NCBI GenBank assembly: GCA_936440205.1
Contig: OW387133.1
Location: 6,910,001 to 6,974,000, forward strand
DNA from: Lepidonotus clava
Taxonomy: Eukaryota > Annelida > Polychaeta > Phyllodocida > Polynoidae
Direction of reading: 5' to 3'
Length of the DNA: 64,000 nucleotides
A program made the translations under genes and the position numbers. Below the pieces are notes generated by a model. The model saw only the letters and a list, made by a program, of their open reading frames with translations. It was not told the DNA's origin and made no database searches. Shown in pieces: positions 35,144 through 45,989 of this stretch; position 1 is the first letter of the stretch; every line of letters begins with the position of its first letter.

Positions 35144-35892
35144 CAATGGGGTAGTACACTACACGGCATGAGCTGCGATATGACGATGTCACACATATCA
35201 CACATATCTCCGACAAAAGTCCGACAAAAGTCATTGTTTTACATGTGGAAAATACTCCAAATTGCCAATTTCATACAGTTATATGACTCCTGTTTGCAAA
35301 TTTCTGCAGCATCATCTAGTGTACCAATTTCGCAGCTCAAAGCTCTGTAGTGTAATAGGGCCTTAACCATGTAAGTTGCATTACCCCCCCCCCCTCCCCC
35401 CCGCGCCCAGGCTGTTGGCTATGGGCTTAACAATTCAGACTAAAGGAGGTATTACACTACACAACAATGTTGCAGAGAAATCGCACATATCAGAGACAAA
35501 ATTCTTTGCTTGACGTGGGTAAACTACTTCAAATTGCCAATTTTATCACTCCTGTTTATGAATTTTCTGTAATATCATAGTGCACGAATATCGCGAGTCA
35601 CAGTCGTGCTGTATAATAGGGCCTTAACCATGTAAGTTGCATTTAAACCCCCCTCCCCGGGCCGTCGGCTACGGGCTTAACAATTCAGACTAAAGGAGGT
35701 ACTACACTACATGACTGTCGTAGAGAAATCGTACGTATCAGAAATTATCTCGGTAGGCCTAGATACACAAATGTAAAATACTCCGAATTTCCAATTTCGA
35801 TAACTTCATCACTCAAGTGTGCGAATTTCTCTAATATCATCATATTTGGCCAATATCGCAGCTCAAACTCATGTAGTGTAATAGGGCCTTAA
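35144..35892. repeat. Tandem triplicate of MITE family I plus its flank
   Basis: Three units about 261-265 bp apart. Each has a left end like GTATTACACTACACAACAA, an interior with ATATCGCACGTATCAGA-type and TCGCAGCTCAAA motifs, and a right end GTAGTGTAATAGGGCCTTAA. A shared spacer follows: AAGTTGCATTACCCCC, then GGCTACGGGCTTAACAATTC. Because the spacer is repeated too, the array arose by tandem duplication, not repeated insertion. Confidence 0.8.
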
Positions 35893-36108
35893 CCCCCAAG
35901 TAAGTTGCATTACCCCCTCCCCCCGGGCCGTCGGCTACGGGCTTAACAATTCGTACTAAGGGGGAATCCCAGCTGACAGGTAGTGTGAATAATTCACCAC
36001 TACTACCAATCAGGGCACCAGAGAGCACGGGACACGGGTGGGGGGCACCAGGGGAGGTTAACAAATAGCAGCTATACAGTTTGTTTGACGAGATTTATGA
36101 TGTAAAAA

Positions 36109-36290
36109 CAGGGGGCGGATAGAGGGGGGGGGGGGGCAGGGGGTCCTGCCCTACCCCTTTTGATGGAGACTTATACATCACATAGAGGGAAGAAAAACGT
36201 TGTGCGTGCATTTGTGAATGCACATCATTTTAGTAATTAGCCTCTATGCAGATTTCTTTTTTTTATATCGATACCCTGTATCTACCCCTG
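36109..36290. mobile_element. MITE family T (hAT-like), copy 3
   Basis: The ends CAGGGGGCGGATAGAGG and CCTGTATCTACCCCTG are inverted. The interior shares AACGTTGTGCGTGCATTTGT and CATCATTTTAGTAATTAGCC with copy 1. Confidence 0.75.
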
Positions 36291-37970
36291 AACAATCCAC
36301 TTTCTATTAAAAATGTGGATACGAGTTGAAAGAGTTATATTCAACAGGTATATCAACGTAAATTGTGATCACAATTTGTTGCTATCAATTTGTAAACTAA
36401 TACTGTCAAACATTATAAAGCTTGAAGACCTTTTATATACCTCTTCCATGCGTTATTTAATAGGTTAAGGGGGATACACATAGAGCAATGCGTCCAGCAT
36501 TCTGTTCATATGGGATTGTATCTACGTTATCACGTAGCTCATAAAAATAAAATCAAGATCAGCGTATAGTATAACGGTGCAGATTATGGTGATAAATCAA
36601 GGTTTTAGAAAAAACAGTTTTCAGTTTTTAGATATACTTCATTTCTATATCTATGAGAATTGATAAAAAAGAAACGACTGACCACTGTATAAGGGATGAG
36701 GTTAGAGACCATAGGGTGGATAAAAAAACATGCACCCAACAACCTATTTGTTTCCACCATTAGTTCAAGGTCATAGTGCCCGTGGTCAGTGTAGTCACGC
36801 TGCCAAATCAGTGGATCAAAGGACTAACAACTTCATCATTTCCGTACCATGTACTACTACACTGTACTCTGTGTAGGTCATATCCTGTAAAGTAGATTAA
36901 TGTTAGATCTAAACAGGGACTGGAATACATTATTACTAATAACTCATTGGATACGCAGTTTATGGTGGTCATTACATAACGCCACCACCCTATAGGGATC
37001 CAGAGGATAAACTGATTATTAGTCATTATGACAATGAGATAATATTATACTAAATAGGCCCGTCCCATATTGTTTATATATCCTTGTGGTTGGACAAGGT
37101 TTGGACGAAATACATCATATAAGCCATCCTAGTCCCAATAAATTAGGTCAGCCAGCCAGCCAAGCAATTCAAAATACAGTATTTCAAGGTATAAAGGGGT
37201 TCGACATTATGGGTTGGGCTGACAGATTAAGGCATTGACTCCTACTCCCAGGGAAAGAGGCTGTTATAATCGACTGGGTTTTCTAAAACAGTACGACCAG
37301 TTTGTTAATAAGCCCATCCCAGTTTACACAAACATTGAGGTTAACCATTAAATAATTTCAAAATTGCTTCTGTGCTTATTCCATGAAGAGATTCGCCAAT
37401 TAACCAAAGCAATTTGGTTGACAAATTGCTCTTAAAATTGGTAAATTTCAGCTTTTTATATTTGCCTTTTTTCCATCGAAACCTAGAGCCTGTCCACCCA
37501 GCCTATAATGTCCAACTTTATTTTGCCCTGAAATACATTTTGATTACCTGGCAAACCTGCAAATCTATCAATTGATTAAATTCAAGAGATAATAATGTTT
37601 TAGCAATACTTGGGGAAATAAATTTGTCACTTATTTCAGTAACTCCAAGACATAGACGGCTTATAAATTTTTCCGACCCCTGTCCAACCCTGGGATATAC
37701 CCATTGTGGGATGGCACCCCATTCCCCTCAAATAGTTTTGGCCCCATTTAGATTCATTATTGTAAAATTCTGGCCAACAAGTGGGGTGCCTAAAAAATTT
37801 AGATAAAGATGACCCCTTTTGAAATCGCTGGATCCGTGTCTTCATCAGAGTGAGAGGAAGAAACATCGATGCTCCAAATGTCAAGCTTTTCTGCTGAACC
37901 TCTAGAATTTCCTTTAAAAAAACCCAGCAGACCCATCTTCTATGTACAAAATCTGTACTGTAGGATGGGT
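36291..37970. other. Unassigned intergenic stretch
   Basis: AT-rich; no gene supported. The antisense 159-codon frame at 37636-38115 overlaps repeat L and has no recognisable domain. Confidence 0.4.
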
Positions 37971-38062
37971 TCCGCAGTGGGACTGCATCAATTATGTACC
38001 ATAACAGCAGTTGACCTACGACAGGGCCTGGTGTCAACAGGGACAAACTGGTTAACATAATG
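37971..38062 (+). repeat. Repeat L, copy 1
   Basis: GGGACTGCATCAATTATGTA then GACCTACGACAGGGCCTGGT and GACAAACTGGTTAAC. Other copies lie at 38.37, 38.99 and 44.27 kb. Possibly part of a larger retroposed sequence. The family I-like string AGGCCCTGTTACACTTCACG follows at 38097. Confidence 0.6.
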
Positions 38063-38156
38063 ACCAGAAAGGGCAAAGGGGTAGATGTGCTGGTAAAGGC
38101 CCTGTTACACTTCACGACTTTAGCTACTATATGGGGTACAATGATGATTTTACACC

Positions 38157-38230
38157 AGACTTGGTAGCTCAGTTGGTAGGGTGCCTGCTTAGAGTGTGGG
38201 GGGTTTGGAGTTCAATTGCCAGCAGAGTTA
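38157..38230 (+). repeat. tRNA-like SINE head
   Basis: Reads GACTTGGTAGCTCAGTTGGT (A-box) and GGAGTTCAATTGCC (B-box) about 55 bp apart. The acceptor stem does not pair cleanly, so it is not a working tRNA gene. The body may run to about 38345. Confidence 0.65.
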
Positions 38231-38370
38231 CACCAAGTATCTAACAATGGCGACCGGTGCATATTTATGCTTTTGGTCGCCATGTATGGAAAGGGTTAAC
38301 ACTAATCGCTGGGCTACTAAAACCTTAGTCGCCCAAGTGGGGATGCGGCTTACCAGAGGGAGACTGTGAA

Positions 38371-38450
38371 CTGCATCAATTATGTACTATAATAGTTGTC
38401 AACCTGCCGCAAGGCCTGGGGCAATGGTGACAACGTTGTCAAGTGTCTGT
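38371..38450 (+). repeat. Repeat L, copy 2
   Basis: GTGAACTGCATCAATTATGT then CAACCTGCCGCAAGGCCTGG, diverged from copy 1, 400 bp away. Confidence 0.5.
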
Positions 38451-38525
38451 CCCTCAAGAGGTATTGGGGATGGGCATGAAACTCCCAAAGGTTGTTTTGA
38501 TCTTTGATTAAACTTGGATGTTGGT

Positions 38526-38801
38526 AAGCCACATACCCACTACATGACTCTAGCGGTACCAGGAGCCAGGCAACTAGGAGAATCACCAGTTAAGTCACTG
38601 GGCGACTGGATTATAAATGGATCGCCAGGCGACTCCCTGTGGGTATGGTGCACATTCTGGGTAATGGACAATGGGAAATGGGATCGCCAGTGAAATCGCC
38701 AGTGAAATTGATGGTAAAATATCAAACAGGCTTAATATTAGACTCGCCCAATGACGCCGATTCTCCCAGTGGCCAATTGCACCTAGTGGGTATGGCCCTT
38801 C
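38526..38801. mobile_element. MITE family R, copy 3 (long form)
   Basis: The ends AAGCCACATACCCACTACAT and CACCTAGTGGGTATGGCCCT are inverted. Inside are GGCGACT and GATCGCCAGTGAAATCGCCA repeats in both orientations. Confidence 0.75.
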
Positions 38802-38844
38802 ACAGACCAGCCAGGGGCTGTTAATGCACCAGGGCTATCTACAG

Positions 38845-38915
38845 AAACAAAAAGGAGGGGGGATCAGGACCTCTAGAACCCCCCCCCCCCGTCCCACATG
38901 GATCCGCCCCTGTGC
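38845..38915. repeat. MITE family T fragment
   Basis: GGATCAGGACCTCTAGAACC, a C run, then CATGGATCCGCCCCTG, the family T right end. Confidence 0.6.
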
Positions 38916-38990
38916 ACTATGCATGTAGACACACATAAAAGTGGTCCTATCTGTATGTATTATTCTCTGGTACTGCAGACCAGGGTCCCA

Positions 38991-39090
38991 CTGTGGGACT
39001 TCATCAATTATGCAAGATGATAGTTGTCGGCCTAACACAGGGCATTCTATCGCAGGGGGCCAACTGGTTGACTCTATGCAACTGATAGGT
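38991..39090 (+). repeat. Repeat L, copy 3
   Basis: GTGGGACTTCATCAATTATG then CGGCCTAACACAGGGC and CCAACTGGTTGACTCTATG. Confidence 0.65.
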
Positions 39091-39238
39091 AAGGGTGGGG
39101 TTGGGATATGGATGAAAAGTACCTGTGAAATGGTACCTGTAACTAAGTTACTGTATTACATGTATAGATGGAATTTACAGAAATACACGTTTAAACCTTC
39201 CAATAACAAGATCTTTTGCTGGTCCACAAGAATACCTA

Positions 39239-39412
39239 CCCAGGCAAGCACATGACGTTATTATAACGTTGCAGCAACGTTCTGTTTGGCACTGGTTTTG
39301 GTCTTGATATGTTATTTTGATGGCTCCCAATAACATTGCTGCAACCTCCCATTGCGACGTCACACTGTGACATTATTAAAACGTTATAGAACGTTCTGGT
39401 TACATCCTTCAG
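39239..39412 (+). mobile_element. CCCAGC MITE, 5' half
   Basis: Starts CCCAGGCAAGCACATGACG and keeps intact CpG in TTATTATAACGTTGCAGCAA and CGTTCTG. It breaks off after TTCTGGTTACATCCTTCAG. Confidence 0.8.
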
Positions 39413-39520
39413 TCATGATAAGTTATATTGTTGTTTTTCAAACAATATGAGTGATATCTTTTATTAATTGGACTTGATTCATGATCTATACCTAGGATTT
39501 CATTGTATCTACTATTTCTA

Positions 39521-40268
39521 AATAACTGAATAGTCTTTGATAACTTAGAGATAAAATGGGTAACCCTTTCTTGTATTCAAGTTGGAATGTGGTCAATAAA
39601 TAAGAAACATTTAGAAAAGGAATGTTTGACCCCCGTGGGGATAGAACCCTGGACCTCTCACATACAAAGCAGGGAACATACCACTGAGCTACTGAGGATT
39701 GCACTGGTTGGTAGGGTCAAGCCATTGCATTTATGCCAGTACTATTACTATTACTACAATAACTACTAGATTAGTCCATGTCATAGATATTCAGGTAATC
39801 TGATAGGAGTGATATCTAGACATTATAGTATGCACAACTATATGTATGTATGTATACATACATACATACAGTTAGGCATAATATATATATCTAGATGTAT
39901 GTATAAGATGGACATAATCAAAGTAGTAATTGTACTAACTATGTATGTATGTATGTATACATACATAGTATGTATAACTTATATGTCTAGATATAACTAA
40001 ATATATGTAGGCATGGGCATAGCAGTAATTGTAGCAATAGTAGAAGTACTAGCATAAATGCAATGGCTTGACCCTACCAACCAGTGCAATCCTCAGTAGT
40101 TCAGTGGTATGTTCCCTGCTTTCTGTGTGAGGGGTCCAGGGTTCTATCCCCACAGGGGTCAGGCTTTCATTTTCCAAATGTTTCTTATTTATTGACCACA
40201 TTCCATATTGAATACAAGAATGGGTAATCTATTTTATCTCTAAGTTATCATGGACCATTCAGTTATTA
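39521..40268. mobile_element. 748-bp foldback with tRNA-like sequence in each arm
   Basis: The left arm (39521-39771) is matched by a reversed right arm (40028-40268): AATAACTGAATAGTC against GACCATTCAGTTATT, then AGAAACATTTAGAAAAGG against CCAAATGTTTCTTATTT, and so on to the CTAGTA/TACTAG-type inner ends. Each arm holds a pol III-like segment, minus strand at 39627-39702 and plus strand at 40085-40162. These read CAGTAGCTCAGTGGTATGTT and GGTCCAGGGTTCTATCCCC. The centre has mirrored TATGTATGTATACATACATA strings. It is either two inverted SINE copies or a true foldback element. Confidence 0.8.
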
Positions 40269-40320
40269 TTGTCATATTGTTAGAAAAAATATTGCTTTAA
40301 AAACCACAATAAAACTTAAC

Positions 40321-43300
40321 TGACGGTCTCCTAAATATATATATATATATATATACCTGTGTAAAGTATTGTTAAGGCGACTACATTTACCAACTATGAC
40401 CTGTAATTTATTTAATGCTTCAAAGGGATTAAGCTTCCTTCACCTAAATATCCGTAGTATCACGAAACATATAGAAGAAGTTAGATCTAGCTTCCGGGGT
40501 TATAGTATTATGGCTTTTTCAGAATCATGGTTGTCAGACAAAGTGCCGGACGGCTTGATTGCCATCCCTGGGTATAACTTAATAAGATATGATAGAGGTA
40601 ATTCTCTGATGGATGTAAAGTCGAGAGGTGGAGGGCTGTTGCTCTATATTGCCAACATCTATGCGAGTTACGTCTACATGGACATTGATTTGTCCAATAT
40701 CAGTTGTAACCTAGAACAACTGTGGGTTAAGTTATCAATTCCTTTTTGTCGGCCGACATGGTTATGTGTCATATACAGACCACCGTCTGGTATACTACTT
40801 GAAGCAATTGTGGAACTAAGATCATCCCTTGACTCAATAGAGGCTAGTGGAGATAAGTGTAATTACTTACTGATGGGTGACTTTAATGTTGATTATTCGA
40901 AATCTAAGTCAGCAGACACCAGTAAGTTAAGGTTCTTAGAGCGTGACTATGGTCTAAGACAATACATAAAAAATCCTACTCGAGTAACCAATTCACTTAA
41001 AAGCACTATTGACTTAAGTTTTTCCGATATGGAAAATGTAAGTGACTCAGGTGTATTAAATATTAGCATCTCAGATCACAAGGCCATTTTTCTTGTAAAA
41101 AAGAAACCCAGACAACTTAATGACCATGAACATATATATGGTAGAAGTTATAAATCTTACGATAAATATTTCTTCCAAAGCCTTATAACTGAAAATGTTA
41201 AATGGAAGTCTTTTTGGTCCTGCTCCGATGATGTAAATCAACTCTGGACGATCATGTATGATATCTTTGTGGATGCAGCTGATTACCTATGCCCAAATAT
41301 TAATATTAAAATAAGAAAAAATACACCGGGGTGGATTACAAAAGAGATTCTTGAAATGATAAATTTCAAAAAGCATTTGACTGAAGAGTTAGACAGGGAC
41401 CCTTCATTAGAGAGAGAACATTCCTTAAAAGAATGTAAAATCCGTCTTCGTAAAATGTTGTTGAAAGCTAAACGGGAGGTGGTCCTGGCTGCCCTGGATG
41501 ACAATATACATGATCCAAGACGCTTTTGGCGATTCTTAAATAATGACTTAGGGCTTGGCAGTGGAACGGGAAGGAAAAACTGCTCAAAAATAAGAAATGA
41601 CCAGGGGGTTATTCTATCTGGTTTAGATCTCTGTAATTTTATGAGTGAATATTACGCCTCAAATGGTACTAGACTGGCTGAGTCAATTGCCTCAGTTCAC
41701 ACTGTTCGTACTGAATCCTATCCAACCACTACAAATCGTCTAAACTTTAGCTTTGTACCACTAAATGTGGTAACTAGATTTATCAAAGATATTGATGTAA
41801 ACAAGTCTTCTGGCCTCACCGACTTGAGTTGTCGTCTTCTTAAAGATGCCTTACTATGTACTATTGTGGAGTTTACACACATTATAAATGTATCACTGGA
41901 GTCTAGTACCTTCCCGGATGCGTGGTCTGTAGGGATGATAACTCCAATTCCCAAAGACGGTGATCTATTAACACCAGGGAATTGGCGCCCCATTACACTG
42001 TTACCAGTACCCGGTAAGATACTGGAAAGTGTCGTTCACTTCCAATTTTATGGGTATTTAGAAAGCAATAACTTACTTCACCCTAAACAGTTTGGCTTTA
42101 GAAAGGAACATAGTACTGCTATGGCTATCTTCGAAGTCATTAAGGATTTAAACCATAATTATAATATGGGGCATGGCTCAAGTTGCATCTTCATAGATTA
42201 CAAGAAAGCCTTCGAAACCTTGGATCATGGGATATTGTTACGTAAGTTAACAAGATATAACTTCTCTCCTACGTGTATTGAATGGGTTCGTTCTTACTTA
42301 AGTAATAGACGTCATAAGGTAAGATCAGGCCCTGATATATCATCAGAAACGAATGTGCCTTTTGGAGTCCCGCAGGGCTCGGTCCTCGGGCCACTATTCT
42401 TTATCCTATACGTCAACGATTTGATGTTCTACATGAATTCGTTGTCATCGTCAAAAATTATAATGTATGCAGACGACACAATACTGTATAACTCCAACAA
42501 GGATCCATTGATATCAATTAAATCTACTGAAGAGAGCCTTGGTGACCTATATGACTGGTGTAACCAAAACAAGTTGACAATTAATTTTTCAAAGACAAAA
42601 CATATGTTCGTTCCCCGAACAAAGGAAATGGATGCGTTTGTGTGTGACCGAAAAATCGATATTTGTAATACACCGCTGGAAAATGTGGCCTCCTATAAAT
42701 ATCTCGGTGCTGTCATAGACAAATCTCTCCAGTTTGATGAATTTGTAAACTCTACTTTTAATAAGGCGAACAGAAAGTTATACATCTTAAAGAAAATCAG
42801 ACCGTTCATTACAAATTCAATTGCTAATAGGATTTATAAAACATGTATTCTTCCCATTATGGACTATAGTGACTTTTTGACTGATTCCTCAAGTAAAACT
42901 TGTACTGAAAAACTGGCAATCTTGCAAAAACGAGCTGTCAGAACCATAGATGGTGGCAAACATAAAGGTACAACAGCCGATGACTTACTAATAATGTACG
43001 GGTTAGAGGATCTAGAACTAAGACGAAAAATGCACCTGTTGTCACTAATGTTTAGGTACAGCACCGTGCCCTGTATGCTTGATTCGTATAGACCGTCTAT
43101 TCACTTACGGAGCTGTCAAAAGGTCAAATTTAACATCGAAATGACCAAATTAACCAGGGTACAGAAGAGCCCCTACTATCGTGGAAATTATTTATGGGAT
43201 TTGCTCCCAGAATCGATTCAAAAATCTACTACTAAAGTGAAATTTAAAAACACCCTAAAACACCACAATACCCTATTCTAGGCAGAATGACCTTGGCACG

Positions 43301-43536
43301 TCTCCTTACAAACGATTTATTACTTTGGCAGTAAAATCATGATCCACACTAACGGGTCGCTATATTTAATATTGGTCGCCTATGTACATATCTGTTGTTT
43401 TGATTGATCTCATCTATGTTCGCTAAACATAATTTACTTTATCCTCATCTCATACCCTTATGTCAACTGGAAGAACATAAACTTGTGTATGTGAAGTTGA
43501 TTATTATAATAAAAAAAAAAATAAAAAAATAGTACA
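40321..43536 (+). mobile_element. Non-LTR retrotransposon (LINE), EN-RT unit, near intact
   Basis: Comprises a short 5' leader with a TA run (40335-40357), the 961-codon EN-RT frame, a 3' UTR of about 230 bp, and an A-rich end (43509-43532). CTTAAC occurs just before 40321 and again at about 43537; this may be a short target duplication. No ORF1 is seen upstream, so the copy is either 5' truncated or from an ORF1-less lineage. A CCCAGC element starts right after the tail. Confidence 0.85.
40396..43281 (+). CDS. LINE endonuclease-reverse transcriptase, CR1/L2-like
   Basis: The polyprotein nicks target DNA and copies the element's RNA at the nick. An apurinic-type endonuclease lies at about residues 12-235: Asn18 in HLNIRS, Glu43 in SESW, GDFNVD at 161-166, and Ser226-Asp227-His228 near its end. 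The reverse transcriptase lies at about 480-760: FIDYKKAFETLDH with Asp601, GVPQGSVLGP from 657, and YADD at 691-694. The C-terminal part holds YKYLGAVID and a region typical of the CR1/L2 group. The frame could extend upstream to 40369, but the first ATG is at 40396. All key residues are present and there is no internal stop, so insertion is recent; clade assignment is by motif style only. Confidence 0.9.
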   Translation: MTCNLFNASKGLSFLHLNIRSITKHIEEVRSSFRGYSIMAFSESWLSDKVPDGLIAIPGYNLIRYDRGNSLMDVKSRGGGLLLYIANIYASYVYMDIDLSNISCNLEQLWVKLSIPFCRPTWLCVIYRPPSGILLEAIVELRSSLDSIEASGDKCNYLLMGDFNVDYSKSKSADTSKLRFLERDYGLRQYIKNPTRVTNSLKSTIDLSFSDMENVSDSGVLNISISDHKAIFLVKKKPRQLNDHEHIYGRSYKSYDKYFFQSLITENVKWKSFWSCSDDVNQLWTIMYDIFVDAADYLCPNINIKIRKNTPGWITKEILEMINFKKHLTEELDRDPSLEREHSLKECKIRLRKMLLKAKREVVLAALDDNIHDPRRFWRFLNNDLGLGSGTGRKNCSKIRNDQGVILSGLDLCNFMSEYYASNGTRLAESIASVHTVRTESYPTTTNRLNFSFVPLNVVTRFIKDIDVNKSSGLTDLSCRLLKDALLCTIVEFTHIINVSLESSTFPDAWSVGMITPIPKDGDLLTPGNWRPITLLPVPGKILESVVHFQFYGYLESNNLLHPKQFGFRKEHSTAMAIFEVIKDLNHNYNMGHGSSCIFIDYKKAFETLDHGILLRKLTRYNFSPTCIEWVRSYLSNRRHKVRSGPDISSETNVPFGVPQGSVLGPLFFILYVNDLMFYMNSLSSSKIIMYADDTILYNSNKDPLISIKSTEESLGDLYDWCNQNKLTINFSKTKHMFVPRTKEMDAFVCDRKIDICNTPLENVASYKYLGAVIDKSLQFDEFVNSTFNKANRKLYILKKIRPFITNSIANRIYKTCILPIMDYSDFLTDSSSKTCTEKLAILQKRAVRTIDGGKHKGTTADDLLIMYGLEDLELRRKMHLLSLMFRYSTVPCMLDSYRPSIHLRSCQKVKFNIEMTKLTRVQKSPYYRGNYLWDLLPESIQKSTTKVKFKNTLKHHNTLF

Positions 43537-43539
43537 CCT

Positions 43540-43908
43540 TAACATTATGGTTTGATCTCAACCATTATTATAATGTTTTGATTTGGTTGGGTTGAGACCT
43601 CACCAGAGCAGAACGTTATTATAACATTCTGATTAAGTCACATCGAGATCTTACTAGAATAGAATGTTATTACAACATTCTGATTTGGTTAGGTTGAGAC
43701 CTCACCAGAGCAGAATGTTATTATAACATTCTGATTACGTCAGGTCGAGACCTTACTAGAACAGAATGTTATTACAACATTCTGGTTTGGTTAGGTTGAG
43801 ACCTCACCATTGAATAACGTTACTGCTACATGACATTTTAGTAAGTAACACACTGACCAAAAAGGTATGGTCGCAGAACAGTTCTGTTACGTCGCAGCTT
43901 AGCTGGGT
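43540..43908 (+). mobile_element. CCCAGC MITE derivative with internal tandem expansion
   Basis: Ends in the usual TTACGTCGCAGCTTAGCTGGG, but the middle has been replaced by about four alternating units of roughly 62 bp. These contain GGTTGAGACCTCACCAGAGC and AGAATGTTATTA(T/C)AACATTC. The 5' end is missing at the LINE tail. Confidence 0.8.
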
Positions 43909-44250
43909 ATAACGTTGCAGCAACATTCTGGTTGGTTCTGTTTTGGTTCTTGTTATGTTCTTTTGATGACTCCCAATTATGGTGCTGCAACATACTGTTG
44001 TGACGTCGCACTGTGATCTTATTACAACATTCTGGTTACATTTGTCAACAGAAACAGACAGTTCTTATACTGCTCTGTTATGGTTTGGTCTTAACCGCAC
44101 CAAGGAATAATATTATAATAACATTCCGATTTGGTGAGGGGGAAACCTCACTATCAATCACGTAATTGTTATGTGGCATCTTAGTAAGTAACAAACTCAC
44201 TAAAAAAAGTATGGTTGCAGAACGTTTCTGTTATGTCATAAGCTGGCTGG
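43909..44250 (+). mobile_element. CCCAGC MITE, adjacent copy
   Basis: Begins TATAACGTTGCAGCAACATT directly at the end of the previous copy and runs to GTCATAAGCTGGCTGG. The first 20 or so bases of the element are lost at the join. Confidence 0.8.
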
Positions 44251-44267
44251 TGTAGCAAGGGTGCTGC

Positions 44268-44370
44268 ATTGGAACGGAGAACTTCATCAATTATACAAGA
44301 TAACTGATGTCGACCTAACAGAGGGCCTTCTGTCACAGGAGATTACCTGGTTAACTCTATGTTAATAGAG
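44268..44370 (+). repeat. Repeat L, copy 4
   Basis: GAGAACTTCATCAATTATAC then GTCGACCTAACAGAGGGCC and TTACCTGGTTAACTCTATG. Confidence 0.65.
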
Positions 44371-44587
44371 AGCATTTGTACATGTGGTGGTGGGGTCATG
44401 CATTACGTGAAGAAGGAGGATGAGACCAGGAAAAGGAGGTTCAAATCGTGAATCTGCAGTGCTATTGTTTGTCAACTAGAATAAGTTATCACTAGAATAA
44501 GTTATCACGCGAGTGTCAACATACTAACTCTAAGTTTGATTTTCAGAGCCATATCTCTAAGGACTTTAGTACATATATATTGAAGGT

Positions 44588-44895
44588 TATAAATAGTGTC
44601 TAACCCTGTCTTTTTACCTGACTGACAACTAGTCATGGTAATGCAGGGTATACTATGATATATAACTTGTATACTGTGTAATTGTTTATTTTCATAACTA
44701 GTGTCTAACCCTGTGTTTTACCTGACTGACGACTAGTAATGGTAATGCAAGGTGTACTGTGATATATAACTTGTATTCTGTGTAATTGTTTATTTTCATA
44801 AATAGTGTCTAACCCTGTGTTTTTACCTAACTGACGATTAGTTATGGTAGTACACGGTATACTATGATATATAACTTGTATTTTGTGTGATTGTG
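44588..44895. repeat. Tandem repeat, about 105-bp period, 3 copies
   Basis: The unit contains TAGTGTCTAACCCTGT (at 44594, 44699, 44803), TTTTACCTGACTGACGACTA and TATGATATATAACTTGTA. The first two junctions are close to identical. Confidence 0.85.
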
Positions 44896-45633
44896 TGTGA
44901 GCTTTCTGGTACAGTTGACTTGATAATATTCAACCTTCGCACCTAAAGTACGAATCACCTCTGCTGAGCCACTATTAAAAACGAACCCATTTCTATGTAG
45001 AAAGTCTCTGGTACTGTGGACTGGACTGTGCAGTCACATAGAGAACTGTGGAATTATGCAACAAAACAGTTGGTAGCGGACATGAACCTGAGTTTCTTTG
45101 GTCAAACTCTTATGATTATCTACCCTTCCTTAACTGCCTACTTGTTTGTGTGGTATGGGTACAAAAAGAGGTGGATAGAAGTATTCAAAAGTTTCTTTCC
45201 AGAACAATTGATATCTTTGTGCATAATAATAAGAAATTAGGGAGAATGTTATTTAATTTGTTTCCTCTGCCATGCACTCTATAGGACTACCTATCTTCAA
45301 GTAGTATCCGAAGACTGTTCCTGAGCCCCGAGAGGGGACACTATTACAGCAGACACAGCCCACCATTGGTAACCAGGGAGGGGGACAACATTACTTGTGA
45401 CAGCGCCTACATCCGGTCGGACAGGACCGGTCACGTGGGTCAGCGGGTCACGTGACCCAGTAATCAGATTATGGCGGGCCGGTGATGTCTGAGTGGGTTA
45501 GTTATGACGCAACTGGCGTGCCATAGTCACAGAAGGACAATACTTCTATTCAGAGGATAAAACATGGTGCATATACAACACCACTAGCAGCGTCGTTTTA
45601 ACAGCATGTAGCTATATAGGTCTAAAGCCCCAT
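44896..45633. other. Unassigned stretch with a 14-bp palindrome
   Basis: GGGTCACGTGACCC (45445-45458) is a perfect palindrome with a CACGTG core, in a GC-richer patch (45380-45500). A short frame at 45016-45240 has no domain. No gene seen. Confidence 0.4.
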
Positions 45634-45985
45634 CCCAAGCAAGAATATGACATTATTATAACGTTCAAGCAGTGTTCTGTTTAGTTATGCTTTGGTTCGT
45701 GTTATATTATTTTCAAGGCACCTGTCTTTAGAAATTGCAACATCATGCTGTGACGTTTTTGTGACATTTTTGTAATGTTCTTTCACGTTATAAAAATGTC
45801 ATTATAACATTCTTTATTAGTAAGGTCTCAGCTTCACTAAAATATGATGTTTTATAACATCATCTTTTACTAAGTCTCAACTTTATCTAATATATTGTAA
45901 CTGTTACATGAAAATTGGGCAGGTTACTGACTAAGCAAAAAAGTATGGTTGCAGATCATGCTTGTCACATTGCCGCTTGCCTGGG
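45634..45985 (+). mobile_element. CCCAGC MITE, CCCAGGC subfamily
   Basis: Starts CCCAAGCAAGAATATGACA and ends ACATTGCCGCTTGCCTGGG. Family order is retained with moderate CpG loss. Confidence 0.8.
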
Positions 45986-45989
45986 GTGC

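Noticed and set aside
37636-38115. 159-codon minus-strand frame
   Set aside because: Overlaps repeat L, with no domain and no splice context.
38157-38230. Possible tRNA gene at the GTAGCTCAGTTGGTAG motif
   Set aside because: The acceptor and anticodon stems are irregular; better read as a SINE head.
39627-40162. Possible functional tRNA genes
   Set aside because: A- and B-box are present but the stems do not pair as a tRNA, and both copies lie inside the foldback arms.
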